In this document: piece by piece, positions 15,771 to 23,755 of the stretch
Layout: every line of letters starts with the position of its first letter
Numbering within the stretch: position 1 is the first letter of the stretch
Source of the DNA: Desulfosporosinus cupriresistens
GTDB taxonomy: Bacteria; Bacillota; Desulfitobacteriia; Desulfitobacteriales; Desulfitobacteriaceae
NCBI RefSeq assembly: GCF_001707885.1
Contig: NZ_MASS01000028.1
Location: 1 to 53,013 of the forward strand
Direction of reading: 5' to 3'
DNA: 53,013 nucleotides
The notes under the pieces: model-generated
The model's database searches: none
What the model was told of the DNA's origin: nothing
What the model saw: the letters and a program-made list of their open reading frames with translations, nothing else
Program-made: the position numbers and the translations under genes

Positions 15771-16506
15771 AAATGAGCGGACACAACCTGCTATTGATTT
15801 GGTGAATCGAATTTGTGTGGAGAGCCCGAAGAAGATTATCGACATCGGTTGCGGACCGGGAAACAGTACAGAGGTTCTTGGACGTCGATTCAAGGGGGCG
15901 TATATCGCAGGCGTCGACAACTCGGAGCATATGATTGCAGAAGCAAAAAAGAATTATCCACACTTTGATTTCTCACTTTGTGATGTCGGCGGAGATTTAT
16001 TAGGGCTGGACAAGGATTTTGACATCGTTTTTTCTAATGCCTGTATTCAATGGGTGCCAAATCACAGGCTCCTATTAAAAAACCTACTGGGACTCCTTGG
16101 AAACGGAGGAGTTTTGGCGATTCAAATTCCGTTTAATTTCAATGAACCCATTCAACAAATCATTGACGAAATCAGAACTTCAGAGAAATGGACGGGTTAT
16201 TTTCCTTGGAAGCGTCCATATCATACCCTGAACCCAAGCGAGTATTATGATATTTTCTCCGAGATAGCGACTGATTTTGAGGTTTGGGAAGTTACCTACT
16301 ACCATGTATTAAAATCACATGAGGACATCTTGGAATGGTATCGGGGAACGGGAATGCGTCCCTATCTTAGTGCTCTCTCAGAAGAAATGAAGCCATTATT
16401 TGAACAGGATGTTTTAAACGGCGTCATTCACAGCTATCCCCAACAGAAAAATGGTGATGTTCTATTCCGATTCCCACGCTTGTTTCTGATGGCGCATCCT
16501 ATATAA
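15733..16506 (+). CDS. tam: Trans-aconitate 2-methyltransferase
   Basis: The protein has 257 residues from ATG 15733, which has GGAGGGGG just upstream. An ATA/ATT-rich in-frame extension upstream was not used. The class I SAM fold shows motif I (IIDIGCGPGNST). The N-terminal MTDWSANQYLKFKNERTQPA, IQWVPNHRLLL, YYDIFSEIA, TYYHVLKSHEDILEWYRGTG and FRFPRLFLMA segments follow the E. coli Tam sequence, which is 252 residues long. Tam methylates trans-aconitate, a by-product of aconitase-type reactions. Its overlap with the leuD-like remnant suggests the two were one operon, linking the methylase to that hydro-lyase. Confidence 0.85.
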   Translation: MTDWSANQYLKFKNERTQPAIDLVNRICVESPKKIIDIGCGPGNSTEVLGRRFKGAYIAGVDNSEHMIAEAKKNYPHFDFSLCDVGGDLLGLDKDFDIVFSNACIQWVPNHRLLLKNLLGLLGNGGVLAIQIPFNFNEPIQQIIDEIRTSEKWTGYFPWKRPYHTLNPSEYYDIFSEIATDFEVWEVTYYHVLKSHEDILEWYRGTGMRPYLSALSEEMKPLFEQDVLNGVIHSYPQQKNGDVLFRFPRLFLMAHPI

Positions 16507-16632
16507 ATGGGAAGTGATTTGTGCAGGAGGTCGTTTGGATCAACGAGGTGCGAATGCGAAGATAGGGGCTGTGCTAAAACTTGTTATTTTTCACATCCCC
16601 ACTTTTGCTTCTATATCATCAAAATACAAGTG

Positions 16633-16663
16633 TCCTCACTCCACTTTAATAGTGAAATGAGGA
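16633..16663 (+). terminator. Imperfect hairpin downstream of tam
   Basis: TCCTCA and TGAGGA close an imperfect stem with an inner CACT/AGTG pair. There is no good T run, so termination is uncertain. Elsewhere in 16507-16830 no gene is convincing. Confidence 0.35.
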
Positions 16664-16834
16664 TGCTTATTGATTGTTGTAACCACTTGAAATTTTGGAG
16701 ACTGAGTTTTCACACATCCCCTATCTCTAATTTCCAGAATGTCCAGGGATAAGTATTGGCCTCAATCAATCCCCTAGCGACGATATCATCCTAAGTCTTA
16801 AAACTACACATTCATATGATTCCAGTCTCCATAT

Positions 16835-16867
16835 ACGAGGCTGAAAGCGATTTGCTTTCAGTCTCGT
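16835..16867 (+). repeat. Interspersed hairpin repeat, copy C
   Basis: ACGAGGCTGAAAGC pairs with GCTTTCAGTCTCGT (14 bp, one G-U) around five bases, then TTTTG. The core GAGGCTGAAAGCGA is shared with copy B at 6825-6857. As with copy A, a TTCAG array and promoter follow. Confidence 0.55.
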
Positions 16868-16974
16868 TTTGTGGTGCCCTTACAAGTCTAATAAGTTTAT
16901 TTTAACTAAGAAACTCAACACAATGTTGTTATTGGTTGGATCTAAAGTTTTTAAATGAAGAGCTTATATTAATC

Positions 16975-17036
16975 TTAAGCAAACATTCAGTTTAACATCA
17001 GCTGTATTTCAGATTAGTATTGCATAATGATATTGT
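16975..17036 (+). promoter_or_regulatory. 11-bp-spaced TTCAG-like array upstream of the GT39 gene
   Basis: TTAAG (16975), TTCAG (16986), ATCAG (16997) and TTCAG (17008) are exactly 11 bases apart, as in the array at 5393-5430. A weak -10 (GATATT or TATTGT, 17029-17036) lies at the same distance, which fits activator-dependent transcription. Confidence 0.6.
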
Positions 17037-17127
17037 CGTGAAAGACATACAAATTCTAAGGGAGAATCAACTAAGTTGAATAAAGGATTTATAAATATGC
17101 GAAAAATTATAAAGGAGGGAAATTTAG

Positions 17128-19245
17128 TTGAACAATAAAATGAAGTTCTCGAAGGAAACCTTTAGAATATCACTAATTTTAATATTATCTGCAATATTGA
17201 ATTTTGCTAATTTAGGAATAGAGGGCTATGCAAATGCTTATTACGCTGCCGGTGTAAAAAGTATGACCATGAGTTGGAAGAATTTCTTTTTTGTATCCTT
17301 TGATCCGACTAGCTTTGTATCGATTGATAAGCCACCCTTAGGTTTTTGGATTCAGGCTCTATCTGCTAAACAATTCGGTTTTAGTGGCTGGAGTATACTT
17401 CTACCAGAGGCCCTTGCTGGCGTGATCTCGGTCGCAGTAATCTACTATATTGTTAAAAGATCCTTTGGGAGTATAGCAGGGCTAATTTCAGCCTTATGCC
17501 TAGCAGTAACCCCGGTGTTTGTTGCCGTAAGCAGAAACAATACGTGTGATAACTTGCTTGTTTTAACGCTCCTCTTAGCTAGTTGGGCACTTTCGATTGC
17601 TGCAGAAAAAGGAAAACTGAAATATCTTCTCCTAAGTTTAGCTATCGTGGGAATTGGTTTCAATATTAAAATGCTTCAAGCGTATATGGTAATTCCAGCG
17701 ATCTATCTAACTTATCTGCTTTCCACCGCAGTTCCCATGAAAAAGAGACTAACTCATCTAATTATGGGCACGGTTGTGCTACTGGTTGTTTCATTCTCTT
17801 GGGCCATAGTGGTCGATTTGATACCTGCAGCAAGTAGACCCTATGTAGGAAGTAGTACCAATAACTCAGAGATCGAACTGATAATTGGTCATAATGGATT
17901 GGAACGGCTTGGAATTGGAAGCAGCTCAACTGGCGGTGGGGGCGGTAATTTAACGGGTATCACCCCACCTGCTAGTGAAAACAGCTCGGGCCAAGGAATG
18001 GAAAGGGGGACCCCTCCTACGGGATTTGGACAACAAATGGACGGGGGAGCTGCACCGACTGGATTAGGTCAAGGAGGGCAGGCTCCAGCGGGAAAAGCGA
18101 ACGGTGGCGGCGGTGGCAGCATGGGAGGCAGTGAGCCGTCCAGCATCACGAGGTTATTTTCCAATAATAGCTTATCAGATCAAATAATTTGGTTATTTCC
18201 CCTTGCTATATTTGGCTTCATTGCCGCCGCAATCAAAGAAAAACTGAAAATCGCTTTGGATAACCGAAGAAAATCAGATCTAATCCAATGGTCAATGTGG
18301 TTAGTACCTGCATTTGTCTACTTTAGCTTTACAACAGGTCTGTTTCATCCCTATTATCTGACGATGCTTGCGCCACCCATAGCTGCGTTAGTTGGAATCG
18401 GTGTTGTTGCAATGTGGGAACTTTATAAAGAGGGCGGATGGAAGTCTTGGATTTTACCAGGAGCGCTTATTGTCGATGGCTTAGTCCAGCTCTTGATCCT
18501 TTCCTATTACTACGAGACCTCAAGTATCGCCAAGATATTGATGATTATACTTTCAATCCTGTGCTTTGTTTCTTCAATCCTGCTTATTATTGCAAATTTG
18601 AAGAAAAATGGGAATACAAGGTTAAAGAAAATCCTGGTGGCTACGGCTCTTGTTGGGCTTTTGATAACTCCGACGGTCTGGTCCGCTACGACCATGTTTT
18701 ACCCGATGTCTGGAACCTTTCCATCGGCTGGGTTATCGTTAATTTCGAGTTCTTCAAAGGGAAATTCAACGACAACGACTTCTAGTAGTAATTCAAAGTT
18801 AATCGAATTCTTAACGAGGCATAAAACAACTGAAAAGTATATCCTTGTAACTTCATCTACGAGTGGGGATGCAGCGGATATAATTATTAAAACGGGTGAA
18901 TCTGTCATGACTTGGGGCTTTTTCGGAACGGATAAAGCCATTACACTAGCACAGTTTCAAGAACTCGTTAGTATAGGTGAAGTAAGATATGTAATGGTAG
19001 GAGGCCAAGGTGGTGGCTCGAGTAACGATATTATGACCTGGGCGGCAAAAGTCGGTACCATCGTTCCAGCGAGTGAATGGAAGGATGCAACTGATACGAC
19101 CAAAACAACTGATACGGCTTCCACAGCTATTATTAATGAAAAACCTACCGATGCTAATAGTCAACAAGTGGGTGGATTTGGCGGCGAAAATTCCGGGCAG
19201 TTATATGACTTAAAAGCATATGCTGACTCCATAGCGAAAAAGTAA
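17128..19245 (+). CDS. GT39/ArnT-like membrane glycosyltransferase
   Basis: The protein has 705 residues and starts with TTG, nine bases after GGAGG. The N-terminal motifs NAYYAAGVKSM, SFDPTSFVSIDKPPLGFWIQ and SRNNTCDN are typical of the dolichyl-phosphate-mannose-protein mannosyltransferase/ArnT superfamily of Gram-positives. About ten to twelve membrane helices are present. They are interrupted by an outward Gly/Ser/Pro-rich loop (about 265-345). A C-terminal extracytoplasmic domain (about 555-705) ends YADSIAKK. It probably moves sugar from a polyprenyl-phosphate carrier onto an outer acceptor. The promoter array is shared with the FN3 protein at 5.6 kb, and a stub of a second copy lies at 6.76 kb. 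Confidence 0.87.
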   Translation: MNNKMKFSKETFRISLILILSAILNFANLGIEGYANAYYAAGVKSMTMSWKNFFFVSFDPTSFVSIDKPPLGFWIQALSAKQFGFSGWSILLPEALAGVISVAVIYYIVKRSFGSIAGLISALCLAVTPVFVAVSRNNTCDNLLVLTLLLASWALSIAAEKGKLKYLLLSLAIVGIGFNIKMLQAYMVIPAIYLTYLLSTAVPMKKRLTHLIMGTVVLLVVSFSWAIVVDLIPAASRPYVGSSTNNSEIELIIGHNGLERLGIGSSSTGGGGGNLTGITPPASENSSGQGMERGTPPTGFGQQMDGGAAPTGLGQGGQAPAGKANGGGGGSMGGSEPSSITRLFSNNSLSDQIIWLFPLAIFGFIAAAIKEKLKIALDNRRKSDLIQWSMWLVPAFVYFSFTTGLFHPYYLTMLAPPIAALVGIGVVAMWELYKEGGWKSWILPGALIVDGLVQLLILSYYYETSSIAKILMIILSILCFVSSILLIIANLKKNGNTRLKKILVATALVGLLITPTVWSATTMFYPMSGTFPSAGLSLISSSSKGNSTTTTSSSNSKLIEFLTRHKTTEKYILVTSSTSGDAADIIIKTGESVMTWGFFGTDKAITLAQFQELVSIGEVRYVMVGGQGGGSSNDIMTWAAKVGTIVPASEWKDATDTTKTTDTASTAIINEKPTDANSQQVGGFGGENSGQLYDLKAYADSIAKK

Positions 19246-19306
19246 TGACTACTTGAATGATGAATGGAAGGTACAGTAAATTCTGAAGGGTTCGGCGGAT
19301 GAAATC

Positions 19307-19356
19307 AGCATCCATAGCATGAACGTATGATACGCTTGTGTTATGGATGCTTTTTT
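19307..19356 (+). terminator. Intrinsic terminator after the GT39 gene
   Basis: AGCATCCATA (19307-19316) pairs with TATGGATGCT (19342-19351). An inner CGTAT/ATACG stem is present and a T run follows. Confidence 0.85.
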
Positions 19357-20110
19357 ACTTACTTCAACGTTTAGTTTAGATTCAACGGCCTCATTTGTTG
19401 CAATCAGGGCGATGGCATTTGACCGCACTTCAGTTAGTGGCACTGGGAATGGCTGAGTGGGAAAGCTACGCTTTACCTGAACCCATGTCCTATGCCCAAG
19501 TCTGTATGGAACTGCGCGGTAAATTGTGCTGAACAGATTGAAGACAGGGATGCCTGTCAGGAATTCAGCAATTAAGAGTAATGAGATGATTCTGTATAAA
19601 ATAGGGGTTTCTGCAGCAGAACCATTGATGGTATAATCAAAAAATCAACCCAATAAGAAAGCACCATCCTAGGTGTTCATTTGTGTTCGTAGTCTACTTG
19701 TTTTCTATGGTTTGAAAGATAATAGATTGACTGCCGATTTTCTAAAGGGGAGGACGATTACTTAGGTTAGAATCGAAAGAAAGAATATATACTGAAGACG
19801 ATGATGAGAATATTAGTAGAAAACAAAAGCATATTTCTTGAAAATGAAGGATATATAATTGAAAATGGCTCTTTATTGCTTTCTAGCTTAAGTAGTATCA
19901 TAATTTTAGATTATGATACTATTCAATTACTTTTCTTGTGATTCTAAGAGGTAATTACCAATAATTGTAGAATAGCAGATGAATGGGGTATTTTCAAGAC
20001 ACCAAGTGGAGACTACAACACCTTGTAGTTAGAACCTCTATTTTAATAAAAGTGCTGCTTAAGTAAGACGACCTGAAGGGCCACGGCAAAGTTCGAGAAT
20101 GACCAATAAG
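19357..20110. other. Long intergenic region with possible coding remnants and two hairpins
   Basis: About 750 bases lack a convincing gene. A plus-strand frame ending at the TGA near 19532 reads HLTALQLVALGMAEWESYAL and PEPMSYAQVCMELRGKLC, which looks protein-like but was not identified. A perfect 11-bp stem (AGTATCATAAT, 19894-19904, with 19910-19920) and a 7-bp stem (ACTACAA, 20012-20018, with 20023-20029) lie before pyc and may be regulatory. Confidence 0.4.
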
Positions 20111-20127
20111 AGATGGAGGAAGACATC

Positions 20128-23100
20128 ATGGCTAATTTTAAAAGGGTGATGGTCGCCAATAGAGGTGAAATCGCGATTAGGGTATTCAGAGCCTGCAATG
20201 AGCTGGGAATAAGGACTGTCGCTATCTATTCCAACGAAGACAAATATTCCCTCTTCAGAAGCAAGGCCGATGAGGCTTATCTCATCGGCGAAGGTAGGAG
20301 TCCTGTTGATGCTTATCTGAATATTGAGGAGATCATCAGCTTGGCACTCAAGAAGGGTGTGGATGCCATCCATCCAGGATACGGCTTCTTGTCAGAAAAT
20401 CCTGAATTCGCCCTGCGATGCGAGCAGAAAGGTATCGAATTCATCGGACCGACGGCGGAGATGATGGACAGGTTGGGAGATAAGATCAAGTCAAAGATCG
20501 TCGCCAAGGAAGTCGGAGTCCCGATCATCCCGGGTTATGAGAAGGATGTCAAAACTGTGGACGAAGCAAGAATGCACGCGACAGAGTGCGGTTACCCCCT
20601 GATGCTTAAGGCAGCAGCTGGAGGCGGCGGAAGGGGAATGCGGATCGTCAGGGACGAGAGTGAGCTGGAGTCTGCCTTCTTAAGTGCTAAAAGCGAGGCA
20701 AAAAAAGCGTTTGGCATTGATCATATATTTATGGAGAAATTCATTGAAAAACCGAAGCATGTTGAAGTGCAGGTCCTCGGGGACAAGTACGGCAATCTAG
20801 TTCATATGTTTGAACGAGATTGTTCAATCCAGAGAAGGCACCAAAAGGTTGTGGAATTCACCCCGGCCTTTTCCATCCCCCAAGAAATTAGAAACAATAT
20901 TTATCAGGACGCCCTGAAGATTGCGAAGTCTGTAAACTACAGGAGCGCAGGAACCCTCGAATTTCTAGTAGACAACCTAGGGAATTATTATTTCATTGAA
21001 ATGAATCCACGGATTCAGGTTGAGCACACGGTGACAGAGATGGTTACAGGGATAGATATCGTACAGGCTCAGATCCAGATCGCTCAAGGATACGCCCTGA
21101 ATTCTCCCGAAATTGGTATAAAATCTCAGGATAACATAAGGCTCAACGGGTATTCCATTCAATGTAGAATCACGACGGAGGACCCCTCGATTAATTTCGC
21201 TCCTGACACGGGGAAGATCGAATCCTACAGGACGGGCTCGGGATTCGGGATCAGGTTGGACGGCGGTAACGGATTCACTGGGGCTGAAATCAGCCCTTAT
21301 TATGACAGCCTCCTCGTCAAGAACATCTCCTGGTCTAGGAGTTTCCAGGATGCCATCAAAAAATCGATCCGCTCTATAACCGAAACGCAGATTACAGGAG
21401 TCAAGACCAATATCGGATTTCTGATCAACGTGCTTAATCACCCGCAGTTTCTGAACGGAGAATGTCATACCGGTTTCATCGAGGAAAATCCTGACCTGAT
21501 CTCGCTCACCCAGAAGACCGATGATGAAAGCCGGCTGCTAAAATTCCTCGGCAATGTCGTGGTTAACGAGGCGATGGGGATTAAGCCACAATACGATGTC
21601 CCTAAGGTGCCCCAAATCGACGGTATTAGTTTGAGCGATCTGAGCGGGACCAAGCAAATCCTGGATACTCAAGGTGCAGAGGGGCTTGTCAACTGGATAA
21701 ACGATCAGAAGAAGGTGTTGCTTACAGACACGACCATGCGGGATGCCCATCAGTCTCTAATGGCGACAAGGATCAGGACCAAGGACATGATCAAGATCGC
21801 CAAGGCAACTTCGGTCTACGGCAAAGACCTATTTTCTATTGAAATGTGGGGGGGCGCGACGTTTGACGTGGCCTACAGGTTCCTCAAGGAGTCTCCTTGG
21901 GCGAGGTTGGAGCAACTGCGGAAAAGAGTCCCGAACATCCTGTTCCAGATGCTCATAAGAGGAGCAAATGGGGTAGGCTATAAGAACTATCCTGACAATG
22001 TCATCCGAGAATTCATTAAAGAGTCAGCAGTCGCAGGCATCGATGTCTTCAGAATCTTCGACTCCCTAAACGAGCTGAGAGGCATGGAAATTTCAATTGA
22101 TGAAGTCTTAAAGAGCGGAAAGGTCGCTGAAGCCTGCATCTGTTATACCGGGGATATCCTTGACAGCAGCAAGAAAAAATATAACCTGGATTACTATATT
22201 AAGCTCGCCAAAGAGATAGAAAAAACCGGAGCCCATATCCTGGGCATCAAAGACATGTCGGCTCTCCTGAAGCCTCATGCAGCTTTTAAGCTGGTCAGCG
22301 CCTTAAAAAACGAGATCGGAATTCCTATTCACCTCCATACCCACGACACAACAGGAAATGGTGTGGCAACGGTTCTTATGGCTGTGGAAGCGGGGGTAGA
22401 TATTGTGGACACTGCCTTCAACAGCATGTCAGGACTAACGAGCCAACCAGCCATGAATTCTATTGCTGCAGCGCTTAAAAATATGGACAGGGATCCGCGC
22501 ATTGACCTGAAGGGAATCCAAAAGGTATCAGACTACTGGGAAGCGGTCCGCCCAGTATACGGCAAGTTCGAGTCAGGCCTGAAATCGGGATCGGCTGAAA
22601 TCTACAATTATGAGATTCCCGGAGGGCAGTACTCCAACCTTAAGCCTCAAGTGGAAAGTTTCGGTCTCGGGCATAAGTTTACGGAAATCAAGGAAATGTT
22701 CAAGACAGTCAACGAAATGTTGGGGGATATCGTGAAAGTCACTCCGTCCTCAAAAGTTGTAGGTGATTTCGCCATATTTATGGTCCAGAATAACCTCACC
22801 CCAGAGAATATTTACGAGAAAGCGGAAAATATGGCTTTTCCTGATTCGGTTGTATCCTATTTCATGGGCATGATGGGCCAGCCGATGGGAGGATTCCCAG
22901 AGAAACTCCAGAAGCTGGTACTGAAAGGAGAAAAACCGATAACCGAGCGTCCAGGCGAACTGCTCCCAGACGAGGATTTTGCCTGTATCGCCAAGCACCT
23001 GAGGGATAAATTTGAATTTGATCCAACTAAGCAAGATATCCTGAGCTACGCCCTGTACCCGGAAGTGTTTGAAGGATTCTTAAAGATTGCAGCCGAATAC

Positions 23101-23580
23101 GGAGACCTGAGCAGGCTCGGAAGCGACGTGTTCTTCCACGGCCTTCACGAAGGAGAAATCATCGAGGCTGAGGTCGCTGAAGGAAGGAGTCTAATGATTA
23201 AACTCCGCTCCATTGAGAAGCCGGATCTGGAAGGATACAGAACTCTAGTGTTTGAAGTCAACAGGAACAGAAGAGAAATCAAAATCAAGGACAAGAACTG
23301 GAGTAGCATCAACCTTCTTAACCAGTCAGGAGAATACAGTTTGACGGAGATGGCAGACCCCGACAATAAGCATGAAATCGGGTCCCCTATCCCAGGGACT
23401 GTCGTGACATTGCTGGTTAAAGAGGGGGACACAGTGACAGAGAACCAGCCATTAGCTGTTGTCGAAGCCATGAAAATGGAAACAAGGATAACGAGTTCTA
23501 TTGCAGGGATTATCAGCTCGGTGAATATCAAGGAAGGGCAGCAGGTCAAGGCTGGAGAACTACTTATCGTTGTCAAATAA
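20128..23580 (+). CDS. pyc: Pyruvate carboxylase
   Basis: The protein has 1150 residues from ATG 20128, eight bases after GGAGG. An earlier in-frame ATG at 20113 overlaps that ribosome site. The biotin carboxylase domain (about 1-450) starts with VMVANRGEIAIRVFRA and has the AAAGGGGRGMR ATP loop and the EMNPRIQVEHTVTE segment. The carboxyltransferase domain (about 530-800) has TTMRDAHQSLMATR, and a PYC linker domain follows. The C-terminal biotinyl domain carries VEAMKMET, with biotinyl lysine near 1116. Full-length single-chain PYC is about 1145-1180 residues, so the gene is complete. It makes oxaloacetate from pyruvate and bicarbonate. Arginine is mostly AGG/AGA and isoleucine mostly ATC, unlike many neighbours. 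Confidence 0.97.
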   Translation: MANFKRVMVANRGEIAIRVFRACNELGIRTVAIYSNEDKYSLFRSKADEAYLIGEGRSPVDAYLNIEEIISLALKKGVDAIHPGYGFLSENPEFALRCEQKGIEFIGPTAEMMDRLGDKIKSKIVAKEVGVPIIPGYEKDVKTVDEARMHATECGYPLMLKAAAGGGGRGMRIVRDESELESAFLSAKSEAKKAFGIDHIFMEKFIEKPKHVEVQVLGDKYGNLVHMFERDCSIQRRHQKVVEFTPAFSIPQEIRNNIYQDALKIAKSVNYRSAGTLEFLVDNLGNYYFIEMNPRIQVEHTVTEMVTGIDIVQAQIQIAQGYALNSPEIGIKSQDNIRLNGYSIQCRITTEDPSINFAPDTGKIESYRTGSGFGIRLDGGNGFTGAEISPYYDSLLVKNISWSRSFQDAIKKSIRSITETQITGVKTNIGFLINVLNHPQFLNGECHTGFIEENPDLISLTQKTDDESRLLKFLGNVVVNEAMGIKPQYDVPKVPQIDGISLSDLSGTKQILDTQGAEGLVNWINDQKKVLLTDTTMRDAHQSLMATRIRTKDMIKIAKATSVYGKDLFSIEMWGGATFDVAYRFLKESPWARLEQLRKRVPNILFQMLIRGANGVGYKNYPDNVIREFIKESAVAGIDVFRIFDSLNELRGMEISIDEVLKSGKVAEACICYTGDILDSSKKKYNLDYYIKLAKEIEKTGAHILGIKDMSALLKPHAAFKLVSALKNEIGIPIHLHTHDTTGNGVATVLMAVEAGVDIVDTAFNSMSGLTSQPAMNSIAAALKNMDRDPRIDLKGIQKVSDYWEAVRPVYGKFESGLKSGSAEIYNYEIPGGQYSNLKPQVESFGLGHKFTEIKEMFKTVNEMLGDIVKVTPSSKVVGDFAIFMVQNNLTPENIYEKAENMAFPDSVVSYFMGMMGQPMGGFPEKLQKLVLKGEKPITERPGELLPDEDFACIAKHLRDKFEFDPTKQDILSYALYPEVFEGFLKIAAEYGDLSRLGSDVFFHGLHEGEIIEAEVAEGRSLMIKLRSIEKPDLEGYRTLVFEVNRNRREIKIKDKNWSSINLLNQSGEYSLTEMADPDNKHEIGSPIPGTVVTLLVKEGDTVTENQPLAVVEAMKMETRITSSIAGIISSVNIKEGQQVKAGELLIVVK

Positions 23581-23642
23581 GTGGTAGAGGAAAGCCAATC
23601 TCTAAGGAAGAAGTTTCATAATCTGGGTATAGCAAAACAGTG

Positions 23643-23685
23643 AATAGAACCTTAGGCCAATCAAGGATTAGCTTAAGGTTCTATT
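23643..23685 (+). terminator. Terminator hairpin after pyc
   Basis: AATAGAACCTTA (23643-23654) pairs with TAAGGTTCTATT (23674-23685). An inner GC pair is possible. It could act on both strands. Confidence 0.7.
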
Positions 23686-23755
23686 TACCATTAGTAACTG
23701 GTTGGTCTAGAAGCCAGATCTTTCTTTGTTAAAAAGTAAACAAGGAGGAAATGAA

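Noticed and set aside
16507..16752. 81-codon frame after tam
   Set aside because: It starts at the tam stop without its own ribosome site, and composition is Cys/His-rich and unlike a real protein.
19801..19941. 46-codon frame beginning MMRILVENKS before pyc
   Set aside because: No ribosome site, its 3' part is the 11-bp stem hairpin, and no family resemblance.
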